Origin: Lachnospiraceae bacterium
GTDB lineage: Bacteria > Bacillota > Clostridia > Lachnospirales > Lachnospiraceae
DNA: 64,000 nucleotides
Assembly (NCBI GenBank): GCA_910575835.1
Contig: CAJTGB010000012.1
Coordinates: 1-64,000, forward strand
Direction: 5' to 3'
The first letter of the stretch is position 1; each line of letters starts with the position of its first letter. The position numbers were made by a program, and so were the translations under genes. Below are positions 1 through 7,526 of this stretch, piece by piece. The notes under the pieces were generated by a model that saw only the letters and a list, made by a program, of their open reading frames with translations, ran no database searches and was not told the origin of the DNA.

Positions 1-212
1 AGCGTCGAAAAATAACGGTAATTGTAAAAAAATCGGCACTGGGAATTGATTTTAGAAATGTCGAAAAAACAAGATTTTACATACCAATTTACGACAATAC
101 ACAGTTTATTTTACAGTCTCTCCATTTCCGACAAAAGAAGACATTCTTCCACTATTGCCCTGGTCAGAAACAATACCGGAAAACTGTCGTACCAAACGAC
201 CAGAGGGGACAT

Positions 213-247
213 CCACTTAGCAGAAACTGTTAGGTGGATTTTTTTGT
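213..247 (+). terminator. Rho-independent terminator (plus strand)
   Basis: An 11-bp stem with a few G-U pairs (CCACTTAGCAG, loop AAA, CTGTTAGGTGG) is followed by ATTTTTTTGT. It is the only clear feature in the first 328 bases. The gene it ends is outside the window or decayed; no convincing coding frame precedes it here. Confidence 0.7.
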
Positions 248-328
248 CAAAGTACGGATGAATCTCTATTCATCTTTAAGGAATATTTTACCAAATGCGT
301 AGATTTATGAACAGGTACGGATTATTTC

Positions 329-442
329 CTACTTACTTTCAATGTAATAAGGATCATCAAAAACATATGCTGCCGTTTCAAAAGAAATTTTATGTTTTTC
401 CTTATTAATAATATTTTTTTCTTCGTCCCACTCAAATTTCAT
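329..442 (-). pseudogene. Truncated BrnT-like toxin remnant (37 codons)
   Basis: A minus-strand frame starts at an ATG with an AGAGGA ribosome site and reads MKFEWDEEKN, then HKISFETAAYVFDDP, before a stop after 37 residues. This matches the N-terminus of BrnT ribonuclease toxins (FEWDEEKN..KHG.SFEEA..VFDDP). That family is about 90 residues long and needs its C-terminal half for the RNase site. No BrnA antitoxin gene follows, and I find no continuation in another frame, so this is most likely a dead remnant of a type II toxin-antitoxin pair beside the tsf-tail repeat. Confidence 0.7.
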
Positions 443-550
443 TTTTAGCCGTTCCTCTTAGATTATTCTACGTTAACAGTATACCATTAAATAAGCAATC
501 CATCAATCGCATTTTCCCTAATCTCTTTTCAAGTCTTAATATAGGAAATA

Positions 551-642
551 GCAAAAACCCCTGCAAATGGCATTCCCACACCATTCACAAGGGTTTCTTC
601 ATTCAAAATAACCAGGCAAACTTCGCCTTATGCATTCATCTG
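551..642. repeat. Distal copy of 92-bp tsf-tail direct repeat (att-like)
   Basis: These 92 bp match positions 2517-2608 with one mismatch (C versus A in the hairpin loop). The proximal copy contains the last five codons of tsf (A)QMNA-stop and the tsf terminator, so this copy is a displaced tsf tail with a second complete terminator hairpin on the minus strand. The two copies bracket about 1.87 kb of AT-rich accessory DNA. That is the arrangement left when an element integrates at the 3' end of a gene and restores it. No integrase is visible between them. Confidence 0.85.
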
Positions 643-744
643 TTTTGCGAACTTTCCCTTTTTCATATTCCAGTCATATATCCCCGGAACTATGTATTTT
701 ACTGGCTTACCGGTAATTTTTAACTGACCTATATCTATGCCTTT
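628..744 (-). pseudogene. Relic reading frame ending in the duplicated tsf tail
   Basis: On the minus strand an open frame without a start codon runs from just after a TGA at 745-747. It reads KGIDIGQLKITGKPVKYIV, then PGIYDWNMKKGKFAK, and ends in QMNA-stop, where QMNA-stop comes from the duplicated tsf tail. I do not recognise the family. It is either the 3' end of a decayed gene of the inserted element that fused in frame with the repeat, or a chance open frame. No ribosome site is present and it is unlikely to be translated. Confidence 0.4.
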
Positions 745-753
745 TCAACTGCA

Positions 754-885
754 TCCCCCAAATTTTATTTTGGGGGAAAATTCATTTTGCTTTTTAAAAT
801 TTCTTGTTGGATATTTTTCAGATTTGGGGGATAGCCATTTTCCATTTGGGGGATATTGGGGGATAAAATTCTTCCCCCAAATTTA
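754..885. repeat. Cluster of G-run repeats (TTTGGGGGATA family)
   Basis: Three direct copies of a 12-13 bp motif ending in TTGGGGGATA lie at 821-833, 843-855 and 854-865. Two inverted copies (TCCCCCAAATTTA type) lie at 754-766 and 873-885. The first inverted copy pairs with TTTGGGGG at 769-776 in a hairpin. Such clustered direct and inverted copies resemble iterons or operator arrays of a mobile element. The rest of the 745-956 gap holds nothing else that I can recognise. Confidence 0.6.
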
Positions 886-956
886 AACCCTCAACACATA
901 CTTATTCACTATTTTTGTTTTATGCTCTTATCTGAAGATATTACAAATCATCTGAC

Positions 957-1334
957 TTACATCTGATGCACTAACAACCAATGTAAAATATCTTCATATT
1001 GTTTCCTGTCCGCTGCTACATCTAAAATTAAATCTGATAATTCTTTCTGCGTGTATTCCATCTCATAACCATTTAATTCCAAAAATACGAACATGGCATG
1101 GCACCCTATTCTTTTATTGCCATCGATCATTGCATGATTTTTAACTAGTCCATAGCAAAGTCTTGCTGCCTTTGCCTGTATGCTTGGATATAATTCTTCT
1201 CCACTATAGGATTGAAATGGACTTTCTAATGCAGATTCAAGCAGACCTAAATCTCTAATTCCATCACTTCCTCCAGTAGTCTCAATTAACTGAGTATGAA
1301 GTAATAGAATCTGTTCTTTTGTCAGCTTTATCAT
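957..1334 (-). CDS. doc: Doc-family (Fic fold) toxin
   Basis: This 125-residue protein has the Doc signature HAMIDGNKR at about residues 67-75, fitting HxFx(D/N)GNKR. The His-to-Ala spacing and the GNKR loop are those of Doc rather than longer Fic AMP-transferases. Doc toxins phosphorylate a conserved threonine of EF-Tu and arrest translation. The gene overlaps the upstream antitoxin by four bases (ATGA), so the two are translationally coupled. The size is normal for the family (about 125 residues). The pair sits inside the tsf-tail repeat island, which suggests a stabilisation module of an acquired element. Confidence 0.88.
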   Translation of the reverse strand: MIKLTKEQILLLHTQLIETTGGSDGIRDLGLLESALESPFQSYSGEELYPSIQAKAARLCYGLVKNHAMIDGNKRIGCHAMFVFLELNGYEMEYTQKELSDLILDVAADRKQYEDILHWLLVHQM

Positions 1335-1576
1335 TTTGCGAGCACCTCATAAGATTCCTTATTCTTCTCAATCAATCGTTTAGATATACTCAGCACATCT
1401 TCATTTGATGCAACAGCATCCTCATCTGCTTTGCTAAAATCTATCACAAGATATCTTGGTACATTATTTTTTAGAATAATGGCTGTTCCATGTTCATCCA
1501 CTAGTCTTGCTACTTTTGAAAAATTCTGATTTGCTTCTGTAATAGAAACCATTGTATTTGTATTTATTGTCATCAT
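1331..1576 (-). CDS. phd: Phd/YefM-type antitoxin
   Basis: This 81-residue protein has the Phd/YefM N-terminal DNA-binding fold pattern (VSITEANQNFSKVARLVDEHGTAII, then NNVPRYLVI in the third strand). The variable C-terminal part would fold onto and block Doc. It starts with tandem ATG codons behind GGAGG, and its stop overlaps doc. The promoter immediately upstream (TTGAAT, 17 bp, TATAAT at 1602-1630) is embedded in AT-rich inverted repeats, which fits autorepression by the Phd-Doc complex. Confidence 0.85.
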   Translation of the reverse strand: MMTINTNTMVSITEANQNFSKVARLVDEHGTAIILKNNVPRYLVIDFSKADEDAVASNEDVLSISKRLIEKNKESYEVLAK

Positions 1577-1601
1577 CCATACCTCCTTGTATAATGCTTA
1601 T

Positions 1602-1630
1602 ATTATATCCAATTTATAGGATGAATTCAA
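1602..1630 (-). promoter_or_regulatory. Promoter of phd-doc
   Basis: On the minus strand there is TTGAAT (1625-1630), a 17-bp spacer and TATAAT (1602-1607), about 25 bp before the phd start. Short inverted repeats (ATCC...GGAT across the spacer, TATAAT...ATTATA after it) overlap the promoter. They are plausible operator sites for Phd. Confidence 0.7.
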
Positions 1631-1704
1631 CCTATTCCCCCCCCCTCAAATACTTTTTTACATAGCTTGCTATCAATATAATAATTAACCTGGATTATTC
1701 ATTT

Positions 1705-2376
1705 TCAAAAATATATAGCAAAATGAAATTTATCTTTTTCTTCTCCAATAAACATACATCTGTATATCCCTTTATATTTAGAAGATATTAAGTCAAGTGG
1801 TAACTCCATATAAGCTTTTTTATAACAATACTTTAAATCTTTCGTATACACTGGTACTTTATTTGCTTCTAAAAATGGAAAATATCTTCTCTTTCGTTCA
1901 TCTGCTAATGGGTATGCTCCATTCCCAGTCCCTAATTGAATTAATTGTGAAAATGAATCCACACAATTAAACCATCCAATCACAAATGCAACCTTTCCAG
2001 GCTTATCACTATCTATCTCATCCATTAACCAATCAAAATCTTGTTGAAATACTGACCAGTTTTTGCTTGCTGCTCTTGTATTAGCTGAACTAATCCAATT
2101 TTTCAAATATTTAACTTCAATTTTAAAATCTCTTTGTGCTATATACAAATCATGGTTTATTTTCTGTGCTTTTTTTATCCGGGCACTTTCTCCTGCTGTA
2201 TAATGAGCATTTTGTTTAAAAGGATAGCCTATTCTTACTGTTATATCCATTTCATTAAACTTTTCATCGGCTTCAATTTTTAATTCAGGCTTATCCCATC
2301 CCCTATACAAGATATTGAATTCATCTATTGTATATAAACAGTTTGCAACTATGTATTGGTCAATTGTTGGTCCCAT
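1705..2376 (-). CDS. Orphan protein of unknown family, possible PD-(D/E)XK nuclease
   Basis: This 223-residue soluble protein is not one I can assign to a family. The clearest motif is DLYIAQRDFKIEVKYLKNW around residues 75-95: a strand with D followed by E-V-K, like the D...(E/D)xK metal site of the PD-(D/E)XK superfamily. It is followed by WSVFQQDFDWLMDEI and a hydrophobic strand GKVAFVIGWF. There is no partner methyltransferase or helicase nearby. It lies alone between tsf and phd-doc, inside the 92-bp repeats, so it is probably cargo of the island. A restriction or defence role is inference only. Confidence 0.55.
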   Translation of the reverse strand: MGPTIDQYIVANCLYTIDEFNILYRGWDKPELKIEADEKFNEMDITVRIGYPFKQNAHYTAGESARIKKAQKINHDLYIAQRDFKIEVKYLKNWISSANTRAASKNWSVFQQDFDWLMDEIDSDKPGKVAFVIGWFNCVDSFSQLIQLGTGNGAYPLADERKRRYFPFLEANKVPVYTKDLKYCYKKAYMELPLDLISSKYKGIYRCMFIGEEKDKFHFAIYF

Positions 2377-2516
2377 TATATAATATCCCTTTCTGTTTCT
2401 TGAATTACATATTTCATGATCTACAAAATTATATTTACTAACTCCAAATAATATTCTTAGAATATTGAGATATCACATAAGTAATCCGTTCTAACTTTGA
2501 ATGATGACATATAAAT

Positions 2517-2608
2517 GCAAAAACCCCTGCAAATGGCATTCACACACCATTCACAAGGGTTTCTTCATTCAAAATAACCAGGCAAACTTCGCCTTATGCA
2601 TTCATCTG
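2517..2608. repeat. Proximal copy of 92-bp tsf-tail direct repeat
   Basis: This stretch contains codons for the last residues of EF-Ts, its stop, and the full transcription terminator. It matches 551-642 at 91 of 92 positions, with identity ending abruptly at both edges. The copy attached to the intact tsf gene would be the regenerated attachment site if the segment 643-2516 is an integrated element. Confidence 0.85.
2518..2560 (-). terminator. tsf terminator
   Basis: On the minus strand a 14-bp stem (ACCCTTGTGAATGG pairing with CCATTTGCAGGGGT) with a 10-base loop is followed by TTTTTGC, about 35 bases after the tsf stop. The whole structure is duplicated at 552-594. Confidence 0.85.
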
Positions 2609-3529
2609 CGCCGCAACCTCAGCCGCAAAATCCTCATTCTTCTTCTCAAGACCTTCGCCCGTCTCAAAACGAACGAATCTCTTAAGTGCAACAGCAGATC
2701 CAACTTCCTTAGATACCATCTCCAGATACTTCGCAACCGTCTCCTTATTCTCAGCCTTTACATACTCCTGCTCTAACAGGCATACTTCCTTCAGCTCCTT
2801 ATTAAGACGTCCGCTGATCATCTTCTCGATGATATTCTCCGGCTTGTTCGCATTCTTAGGATCATTCTTAGCCTGAGCCATCAGAATCTCCTTCTCATGC
2901 TCCTTGTAATCCTCTGGAACTTCATCCGTAGATACATACTTCGGATTCAGAGCCGCGATCTGCATAGCCACATTCTTCAGCGCCTCTTTTACAGTATCGG
3001 AATTGTTGTCAGTCTGAGCCTCAACCAACACTCCGATCTTACCTCCTGCATGGATATAAGATACTACAATACCATCCTCAGATACAATCTTCTCGAATCT
3101 TCTGATGTTCATATTCTCACCGATCTTAGCGATCATTGCAGCCAGCTTGTCCTGAACAGTCATAGATGTATCAAGAGCCCATGGCTCTGCCTTAAACGCC
3201 TCGATATCTGCAGATGTTGTATCTGCAGCCTGCTCTACAACTTCCTTAACATATGTCTGGAATACTTCATTCTTTGCAACGAAGTCTGTCTCTGCATTCA
3301 CTTCCACGATCGCAGCTACCTTATTGTCTCCCTTAATGGTCGCAGCCACAATACCCTCTGCTGCAATTCTTCCTGCCTTCTTCTGGGCAGTTGCAAGCCC
3401 CTTCTCACGAAGGAACTCAACAGCCTTGTCAAAATCGCCGTTGGTCTCAGTCAAAGCCTTCTTGCAGTCCATCATGCCTGCGCCTGTCATCTCTCTTAAC
3501 TCTTTTACCATACCAGCCGTAATTGCCAT
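2594..3529 (-). CDS. tsf: Translation elongation factor Ts
   Basis: EF-Ts exchanges GDP for GTP on EF-Tu in the cytosol. The 311-residue protein starts with the UBA-like N-terminal domain (VKELREMTGAGMMDCKKAL). It then has the conserved ETDFVAKNE and core and C-terminal subdomains (MQIAALNPKYVS, GRLNKELKEVCLLEQEYVK). Length is at the upper end for the family. The ATG follows AGGAGGAG. It is cotranscribed after rpsB, the standard bacterial order. Its last codons form part of the 92-bp repeat. Confidence 0.97.
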   Translation of the reverse strand: MAITAGMVKELREMTGAGMMDCKKALTETNGDFDKAVEFLREKGLATAQKKAGRIAAEGIVAATIKGDNKVAAIVEVNAETDFVAKNEVFQTYVKEVVEQAADTTSADIEAFKAEPWALDTSMTVQDKLAAMIAKIGENMNIRRFEKIVSEDGIVVSYIHAGGKIGVLVEAQTDNNSDTVKEALKNVAMQIAALNPKYVSTDEVPEDYKEHEKEILMAQAKNDPKNANKPENIIEKMISGRLNKELKEVCLLEQEYVKAENKETVAKYLEMVSKEVGSAVALKRFVRFETGEGLEKKNEDFAAEVAAQMNA

Positions 3530-3610
3530 GTTTATCTCCTCCTAATCAATCCGCTCAATCATGCTCCCCCCTATAACGTCATATACAGGGAATTATGAGC
3601 GGCATTGTCT

Positions 3611-4363
3611 TTACTCGTCTGCTTCGTTCTCGTAACCTTCCTCGGCAGCGTCCTCTTCGTAAACGCCGTCTTCACCGGTCATTCCCTGATTCGCCTCTAC
3701 AACAGCATCAGCCATCTTAGACACGATCAGCTTCACTGCACGGATCGCATCGTCATTACCAGGGATCACATAATCCAGTTCTTCTGGATCACAGTTTGTA
3801 TCTGCAATTCCGATCAACGGAATTCCAAGTGTATGCGCTTCCTGTACACAGATTCTCTCCTTCTTAGGATCAACCACGAAAATTGCATCTGGAAGCTGCT
3901 TCATCTCTTTGATTCCGCCTAAGTTTTTCTCTAACTTCTCCCATTCCTTCTTTAACTGGATAACTTCCTTCTTAGGCAGTACATCGAAAGTTCCGTCTTC
4001 TGACATTCTCTCGATCTCTTTCAAACGTGCAACTCTGCTCTTGATCGTCTTGAAGTTTGTCAGCATTCCTCCAAGCCATCTCTCATTCACATAGAACATT
4101 CCGCAGCGCTCAGCTTCCGTTCTGATCGCATCCTGCGCCTGCTTCTTGGTTCCGACAAACAGGACTGTGCCGCCCTCAGATGCAATATCAGATACCGCCT
4201 GATATGCTTCGTCTACTTTGCCTACAGACTTCTGCAGGTCAATAATGTAGATGCCGTTTCTCTCTGTGTAAATGTAAGGAGCCATCTTAGGGTTCCATCT
4301 TCTTGTCTGATGTCCGAAATGAACACCTGCTTCTAAAAGCTGCTTCATTGAAATAACGCTCAT
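3611..4363 (-). CDS. rpsB: 30S ribosomal protein S2
   Basis: S2 binds the 30S head-body junction. The 250-residue form beginning [19 protein letters not shown] is chosen because GGAGGAAGAAAAC precedes that ATG; the longer upstream frame has no ribosome site. Family motifs include [32 protein letters not shown] and the [22 protein letters not shown] block. The C-terminus carries an acidic tail ([14 protein letters not shown]) typical of clostridial S2. tsf follows after 81 bp. Confidence 0.97.
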   Translation of the reverse strand: MSVISMKQLLEAGVHFGHQTRRWNPKMAPYIYTERNGIYIIDLQKSVGKVDEAYQAVSDIASEGGTVLFVGTKKQAQDAIRTEAERCGMFYVNERWLGGMLTNFKTIKSRVARLKEIERMSEDGTFDVLPKKEVIQLKKEWEKLEKNLGGIKEMKQLPDAIFVVDPKKERICVQEAHTLGIPLIGIADTNCDPEELDYVIPGNDDAIRAVKLIVSKMADAVVEANQGMTGEDGVYEEDAAEEGYENEADE

Positions 4364-4492
4364 GTTTTCTTCCTCCGTCTTGGTTTTTTGCTTCCGCATA
4401 TGTGTAAGTCCTTGAAACCGGCTTATATTCAAGCTTTGGCACCATCTTGGACAAACAAATGCGTGATTTTTGCGACTTTTTTATGATAGCAC

Positions 4493-4519
4493 AAAAGCCT
4501 TGCAAATGCAAGGCTTTTT
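4493..4519 (-). terminator. Terminator hairpin between the NlpC/P60 genes and rpsB
   Basis: A near-perfect hairpin AAAAGCCTTGCA...TGCAAGGCTTTTT is flanked by A and T runs on both sides. It lies 21 bases after the stop of the first NlpC/P60 gene on the minus strand. The rpsB promoter should lie between this hairpin and 4363. Confidence 0.8.
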
Positions 4520-4539
4520 CTATGCTAAGTATGTAATAA

Positions 4540-5682
4540 CTACCAATACCTGACAAATCCCTGGGCACGCACCGGACTGATCATAATGTTCGTTCCAGTC
4601 TGCTGCGCCTCGATCATCTGGCCGTTGCCGATGTAGATTCCCACATGTCCCGGCTTCCAGCAGATATCTCCCGGTTCCGGACTAGATACCTTCGTGCCGC
4701 CGGCATACTGTGACTCAGAATAATGCGGCAGGGAAATACCTGCAACAGAATGACAATATTGTACCAGTCCTGAACAGTCAAGTCCTACCCCCGGTGTGGA
4801 ACCGCCCCATACATACGGAACTCCTAACTGGCTGTACGCAGCATTCACAATTGCCTGAGCCGTAGCGGTGTTCCCTTTGCTTACAGAACCGCCGGATGTC
4901 GTACCGCCGGAACTTGGTGTGCTGGACGGATTCGTGGAAGTTCCCGGATTATTGGTGCTTCCCGGGTTAGATGCCGGACGGTTGGCACTTGGCGTAGACT
5001 CGCCCTGTCTTTCCGCTGCCTGACGCTCTTCTTCCTCTCGGCGCCTGCGTTCTTCCTCTTCCTTACGTCTCTGTTCCTCCGCTGCCTTCTGCACCGCGAT
5101 CTGAAGCTGTTCGTCTAAGTTGGAGATCTCGGACTTCTTCGACTCGATCGTATAATCCAGTTTGTCCTTCTGAGCCTCAAACTCTGTCTGCAACGACTCC
5201 AAGTTACTGAGCTCTGTCTCTAATGTCGTCTTCAGATCTCGAACCTGCTGCTTGATCTTCACATACTCCTCCAACATCTTCCTGTCGTAGGAGTGCACAT
5301 TCTGCACATACTCCGCTTTATTGACCAGATCTGAAAAATTCTCCGCCGAAAACAGCGTCTCGATCACACTCGCGTCGCCTTCTTCGTACATGAATTTGAT
5401 CCGAAGCTTCATTGCATCATATTGTTCTTCTTCCTGTTCCTGGGCTTCGCCAAGATCGATCTCAGCCTGTGTGATCTCCTGTCCTTTGCTGATCAAATCA
5501 CCCTCTAACTGACTGATCTTCGATACCAGCTCTGTCAATTCCTGCTGGAGAGAATTCACTTCACTCTGGGCTTCCGCTTTATCCTTCTGTAATTCGTCCA
5601 CGGTTGGGTCCGCGTAAACCGGTGTTGCAACCAGTCCGCACGTCAGTGCTGTCACTAACAAAGCACTCTTCCATCTTCTCAT
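4540..5682 (-). CDS. Secreted coiled-coil NlpC/P60 peptidoglycan hydrolase, paralogue 1
   Basis: This exported cell-wall hydrolase probably cuts the D-Glu to m-DAP bond of stem peptides. It starts MRRWKSALLVTALTCGLVATPVYA, a signal peptide; the ATG at 5682 has the better spacing from AGGA than the one at 5688. A long coiled coil follows (DELQKDKAEAQSEVNSLQQEL to about residue 200), as in PcsB/CwlO-type proteins. Next come a charged REEEER stretch, a Ser/Thr/Pro/Gly linker, and a C-terminal NlpC/P60 domain with LDCSGLVQYCH (Cys nucleophile) and PGHVGIYIGNG (His). Its sister gene lies 65 bp upstream, with a TATAAT box between them. Confidence 0.92.
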   Translation of the reverse strand: MRRWKSALLVTALTCGLVATPVYADPTVDELQKDKAEAQSEVNSLQQELTELVSKISQLEGDLISKGQEITQAEIDLGEAQEQEEEQYDAMKLRIKFMYEEGDASVIETLFSAENFSDLVNKAEYVQNVHSYDRKMLEEYVKIKQQVRDLKTTLETELSNLESLQTEFEAQKDKLDYTIESKKSEISNLDEQLQIAVQKAAEEQRRKEEEERRRREEEERQAAERQGESTPSANRPASNPGSTNNPGTSTNPSSTPSSGGTTSGGSVSKGNTATAQAIVNAAYSQLGVPYVWGGSTPGVGLDCSGLVQYCHSVAGISLPHYSESQYAGGTKVSSPEPGDICWKPGHVGIYIGNGQMIEAQQTGTNIMISPVRAQGFVRYW

Positions 5683-5747
5683 ATTCATTCCTGCCAATCT
5701 CTTAATATTATACCCCTTGAACACCTGCCCCGTAACAGATAGATTCC

Positions 5748-6986
5748 TTACCAATAACGTCTGTACCATGGAGAACCATATACGCTTGCAACCCTCACAA
5801 CATCTCCTGTGTGCGGTGCATGGATCATCTGGCCTCCGCCGATATAGATCCCGATATGGCTTCCGTAACATACCAGATCTCCCGGCTGCGGATTGCTGAC
5901 TGCCTTGCCGCCTCCGCCTTGGACCTCTGAAGTACGTCCGATACTGATTCCCGCCACTCTGTGGCAATACTGGGTGAGTCCTGAACAGTCAAGACCACTT
6001 CCCGGTGATGTACCTCCCCATACATACGGAACTCCCAATTGTCCATATGCTGCGTTCACAATCGTCTGTGCAACAGAACTGTCCCCGGATCCAGAATAGT
6101 CAAGACTGTTTCCTGAACTGGTGGTTCCGGTATTCGTACTGGTGCTGGTGCTGCTGCCGGTACTTCCGCTGTTCCCGGAACTGACAGTACTTCCGCTGCT
6201 CCCTCCGGAACTGCCGGTACTTCCTGAATTTCCAGTCGACGCAGACGCACCGTTGTCAGACGCATTGCTGCTATTATTCCCACTGTTGTTCTGGTTATCA
6301 GAAGCATTATTATTCTGCGCTGCTTCCTCCTGCCGTCTGCGCTCCTCCTCTTCGCGGCGTCTCTGCTCCTCCGCAGCAGCCCTCGCCGCCGCCTCTGCCG
6401 CCGCCTGGATCTGCGCATCCAAATCTGCAACCTCTGCTCTCTTCGACTCAATCGTCGTACTTAACTGAGTCTCCTTAGCTTCGTATTCATCCTGCAGTCC
6501 TTCCAACGTCTTCTGATCTTCCACAAGAGTAGTCTTCAGATCCGCGATCTCCTGCTTCGTCTCCGCATACTCCTGCAATTGCTGCCGGTCATACTTATGT
6601 ACATTCTGGACATATTCAGCCTTATTCACCAAATCTGTGAAGTCCTCAGCCGACACCAATGACTCGATCGCCATTGAACTGCCCTCTTCATACATATATT
6701 TAATACGAAGCTTCATCGCTTCATACTGTTCTTTTTCCTTTTCCTCTGCAACCGTCAGATCTGCCTCCGCCTGCGTGATCTCTTCGCCCTTCTTGATCAG
6801 GTCCTCTTCCAGATCTCCAAGCTTCGTCATGATATCTGTCAGTTCCTTCTGCAAAGAATTCACTTCGCTTTGTTTCTCGGCCTTATCCTCCTTCAAATCG
6901 TTAATTGATGGCGCTGCCATAACTGGTGTCACGATCAATGAGCTGGCAACTGCCGCAGCCAGTAATCTTGCTCCAAATTTCTTCAT
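5748..6986 (-). CDS. Secreted coiled-coil NlpC/P60 peptidoglycan hydrolase, paralogue 2
   Basis: This 412-residue paralogue of the next gene has the same order: signal peptide (MKKFGARLLAAAVASSLIVTPVMA), coiled coil to about residue 215, Ala/Arg/Glu-rich helix, and an Asn/Ser/Gly/Thr low-complexity linker of about 90 residues. It ends in NlpC/P60 with LDCSGLTQYCH and GSHIGIYIGGG. The start was chosen at the ATG after AAAGGATGG. The coiled coils of the two paralogues align over their whole length (VNKAEYVQNVH is shared), while the linkers differ. Both genes follow GGGTATAA-type -10 boxes, so the duplication carried its promoter. Confidence 0.92.
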   Translation of the reverse strand: MKKFGARLLAAAVASSLIVTPVMAAPSINDLKEDKAEKQSEVNSLQKELTDIMTKLGDLEEDLIKKGEEITQAEADLTVAEEKEKEQYEAMKLRIKYMYEEGSSMAIESLVSAEDFTDLVNKAEYVQNVHKYDRQQLQEYAETKQEIADLKTTLVEDQKTLEGLQDEYEAKETQLSTTIESKRAEVADLDAQIQAAAEAAARAAAEEQRRREEEERRRQEEAAQNNNASDNQNNSGNNSSNASDNGASASTGNSGSTGSSGGSSGSTVSSGNSGSTGSSTSTSTNTGTTSSGNSLDYSGSGDSSVAQTIVNAAYGQLGVPYVWGGTSPGSGLDCSGLTQYCHRVAGISIGRTSEVQGGGGKAVSNPQPGDLVCYGSHIGIYIGGGQMIHAPHTGDVVRVASVYGSPWYRRYW

Positions 6987-7204
6987 AATCAAACCATCCT
7001 TTATTATTATTTTATACCCTTTATCCCTCATTCGACATAGCTACCCCTACATCTGGAAACAATTATACCCTACCACACAAAATTTTGCAATATTTTTTAA
7101 TAATTTTGTAACAACTAATCTCTTAAGAAAAAATGAAGAGCGATTCACAAGTTAATAAAAAGTGAACAGCTCCCCTTTCTTTTCCTCTTATTGATTCAGC
7201 CTCC

Positions 7205-7366
7205 TAGTACACCGAAAAATAAGTTCCTAGCCATATAACGCAGAATGATTTTTCATATGCAAGGCGGAGGAATGAGGCGTAGTGGGCGCTACGCCGATTG
7301 ACAACAACGACGCAGATGGAAAATCAGGCAAGTTATATGGCTGGTTACTTATTATTCGGTGTACTA
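7205..7366. mobile_element. Palindromic MITE-like element A
   Basis: This 162-bp imperfect palindrome begins TAGTACACCGAAAAATAAGT and ends in its near-complement (TTATTCGGTGTACTA). Inner arms also pair (GGCGTAG...CTACGCC near the centre). It has no coding capacity. It abuts a second, related palindrome. It most likely is a non-autonomous inverted-repeat element; the folded transcript could also act as a 3' stabiliser or terminator for the CPBP gene. Confidence 0.65.
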
Positions 7367-7526
7367 GTGTACTGTCTGCATTATATTCAGGCTGACCTCC
7401 TTGTCTAAATTTCCATCAGACTACATTGTCGGCGGTCAACGATGCCGCCGCATCGCCTCCCTTCTCCGCCTTGCTGATGAAAATTTATTCTTCGGAGTTT
7501 CGCCAGATATAATGCAGCACTGCACT
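7367..7526. mobile_element. Palindromic MITE-like element B
   Basis: This 160-bp imperfect palindrome has tips AGTGTACTGTCTGCATTATAT and, inverted, AGTGCAGTGCTGCATTATAT. The arm TTTTCATCAGCAAGGCGGAG corresponds to TTTTCATATGCAAGGCGGAG of element A, so A and B share an inner core but have different tips. Its end coincides with the stop codon of the CPBP gene at 7525-7527. Together with element A it fills the gap 7205-7526; 7032-7204 shows only an AT-rich promoter-like stretch for the NlpC/P60 gene. Confidence 0.6.

Noticed and set aside
46-261. Plus-strand frame of 71 codons
   Set aside because: No ribosome site, no recognisable family, and it runs through the terminator hairpin at 213-247.
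2897-3499. 200-codon plus-strand frame opposite tsf
   Set aside because: Antisense shadow of a conserved gene; Cys/Leu-rich composition comes from the reverse reading of tsf codons.
6121-6468. 115-codon plus-strand Leu/Pro/Ala-rich frame
   Set aside because: Antisense to the low-complexity linker and coiled coil of the NlpC/P60 gene; no ribosome site.
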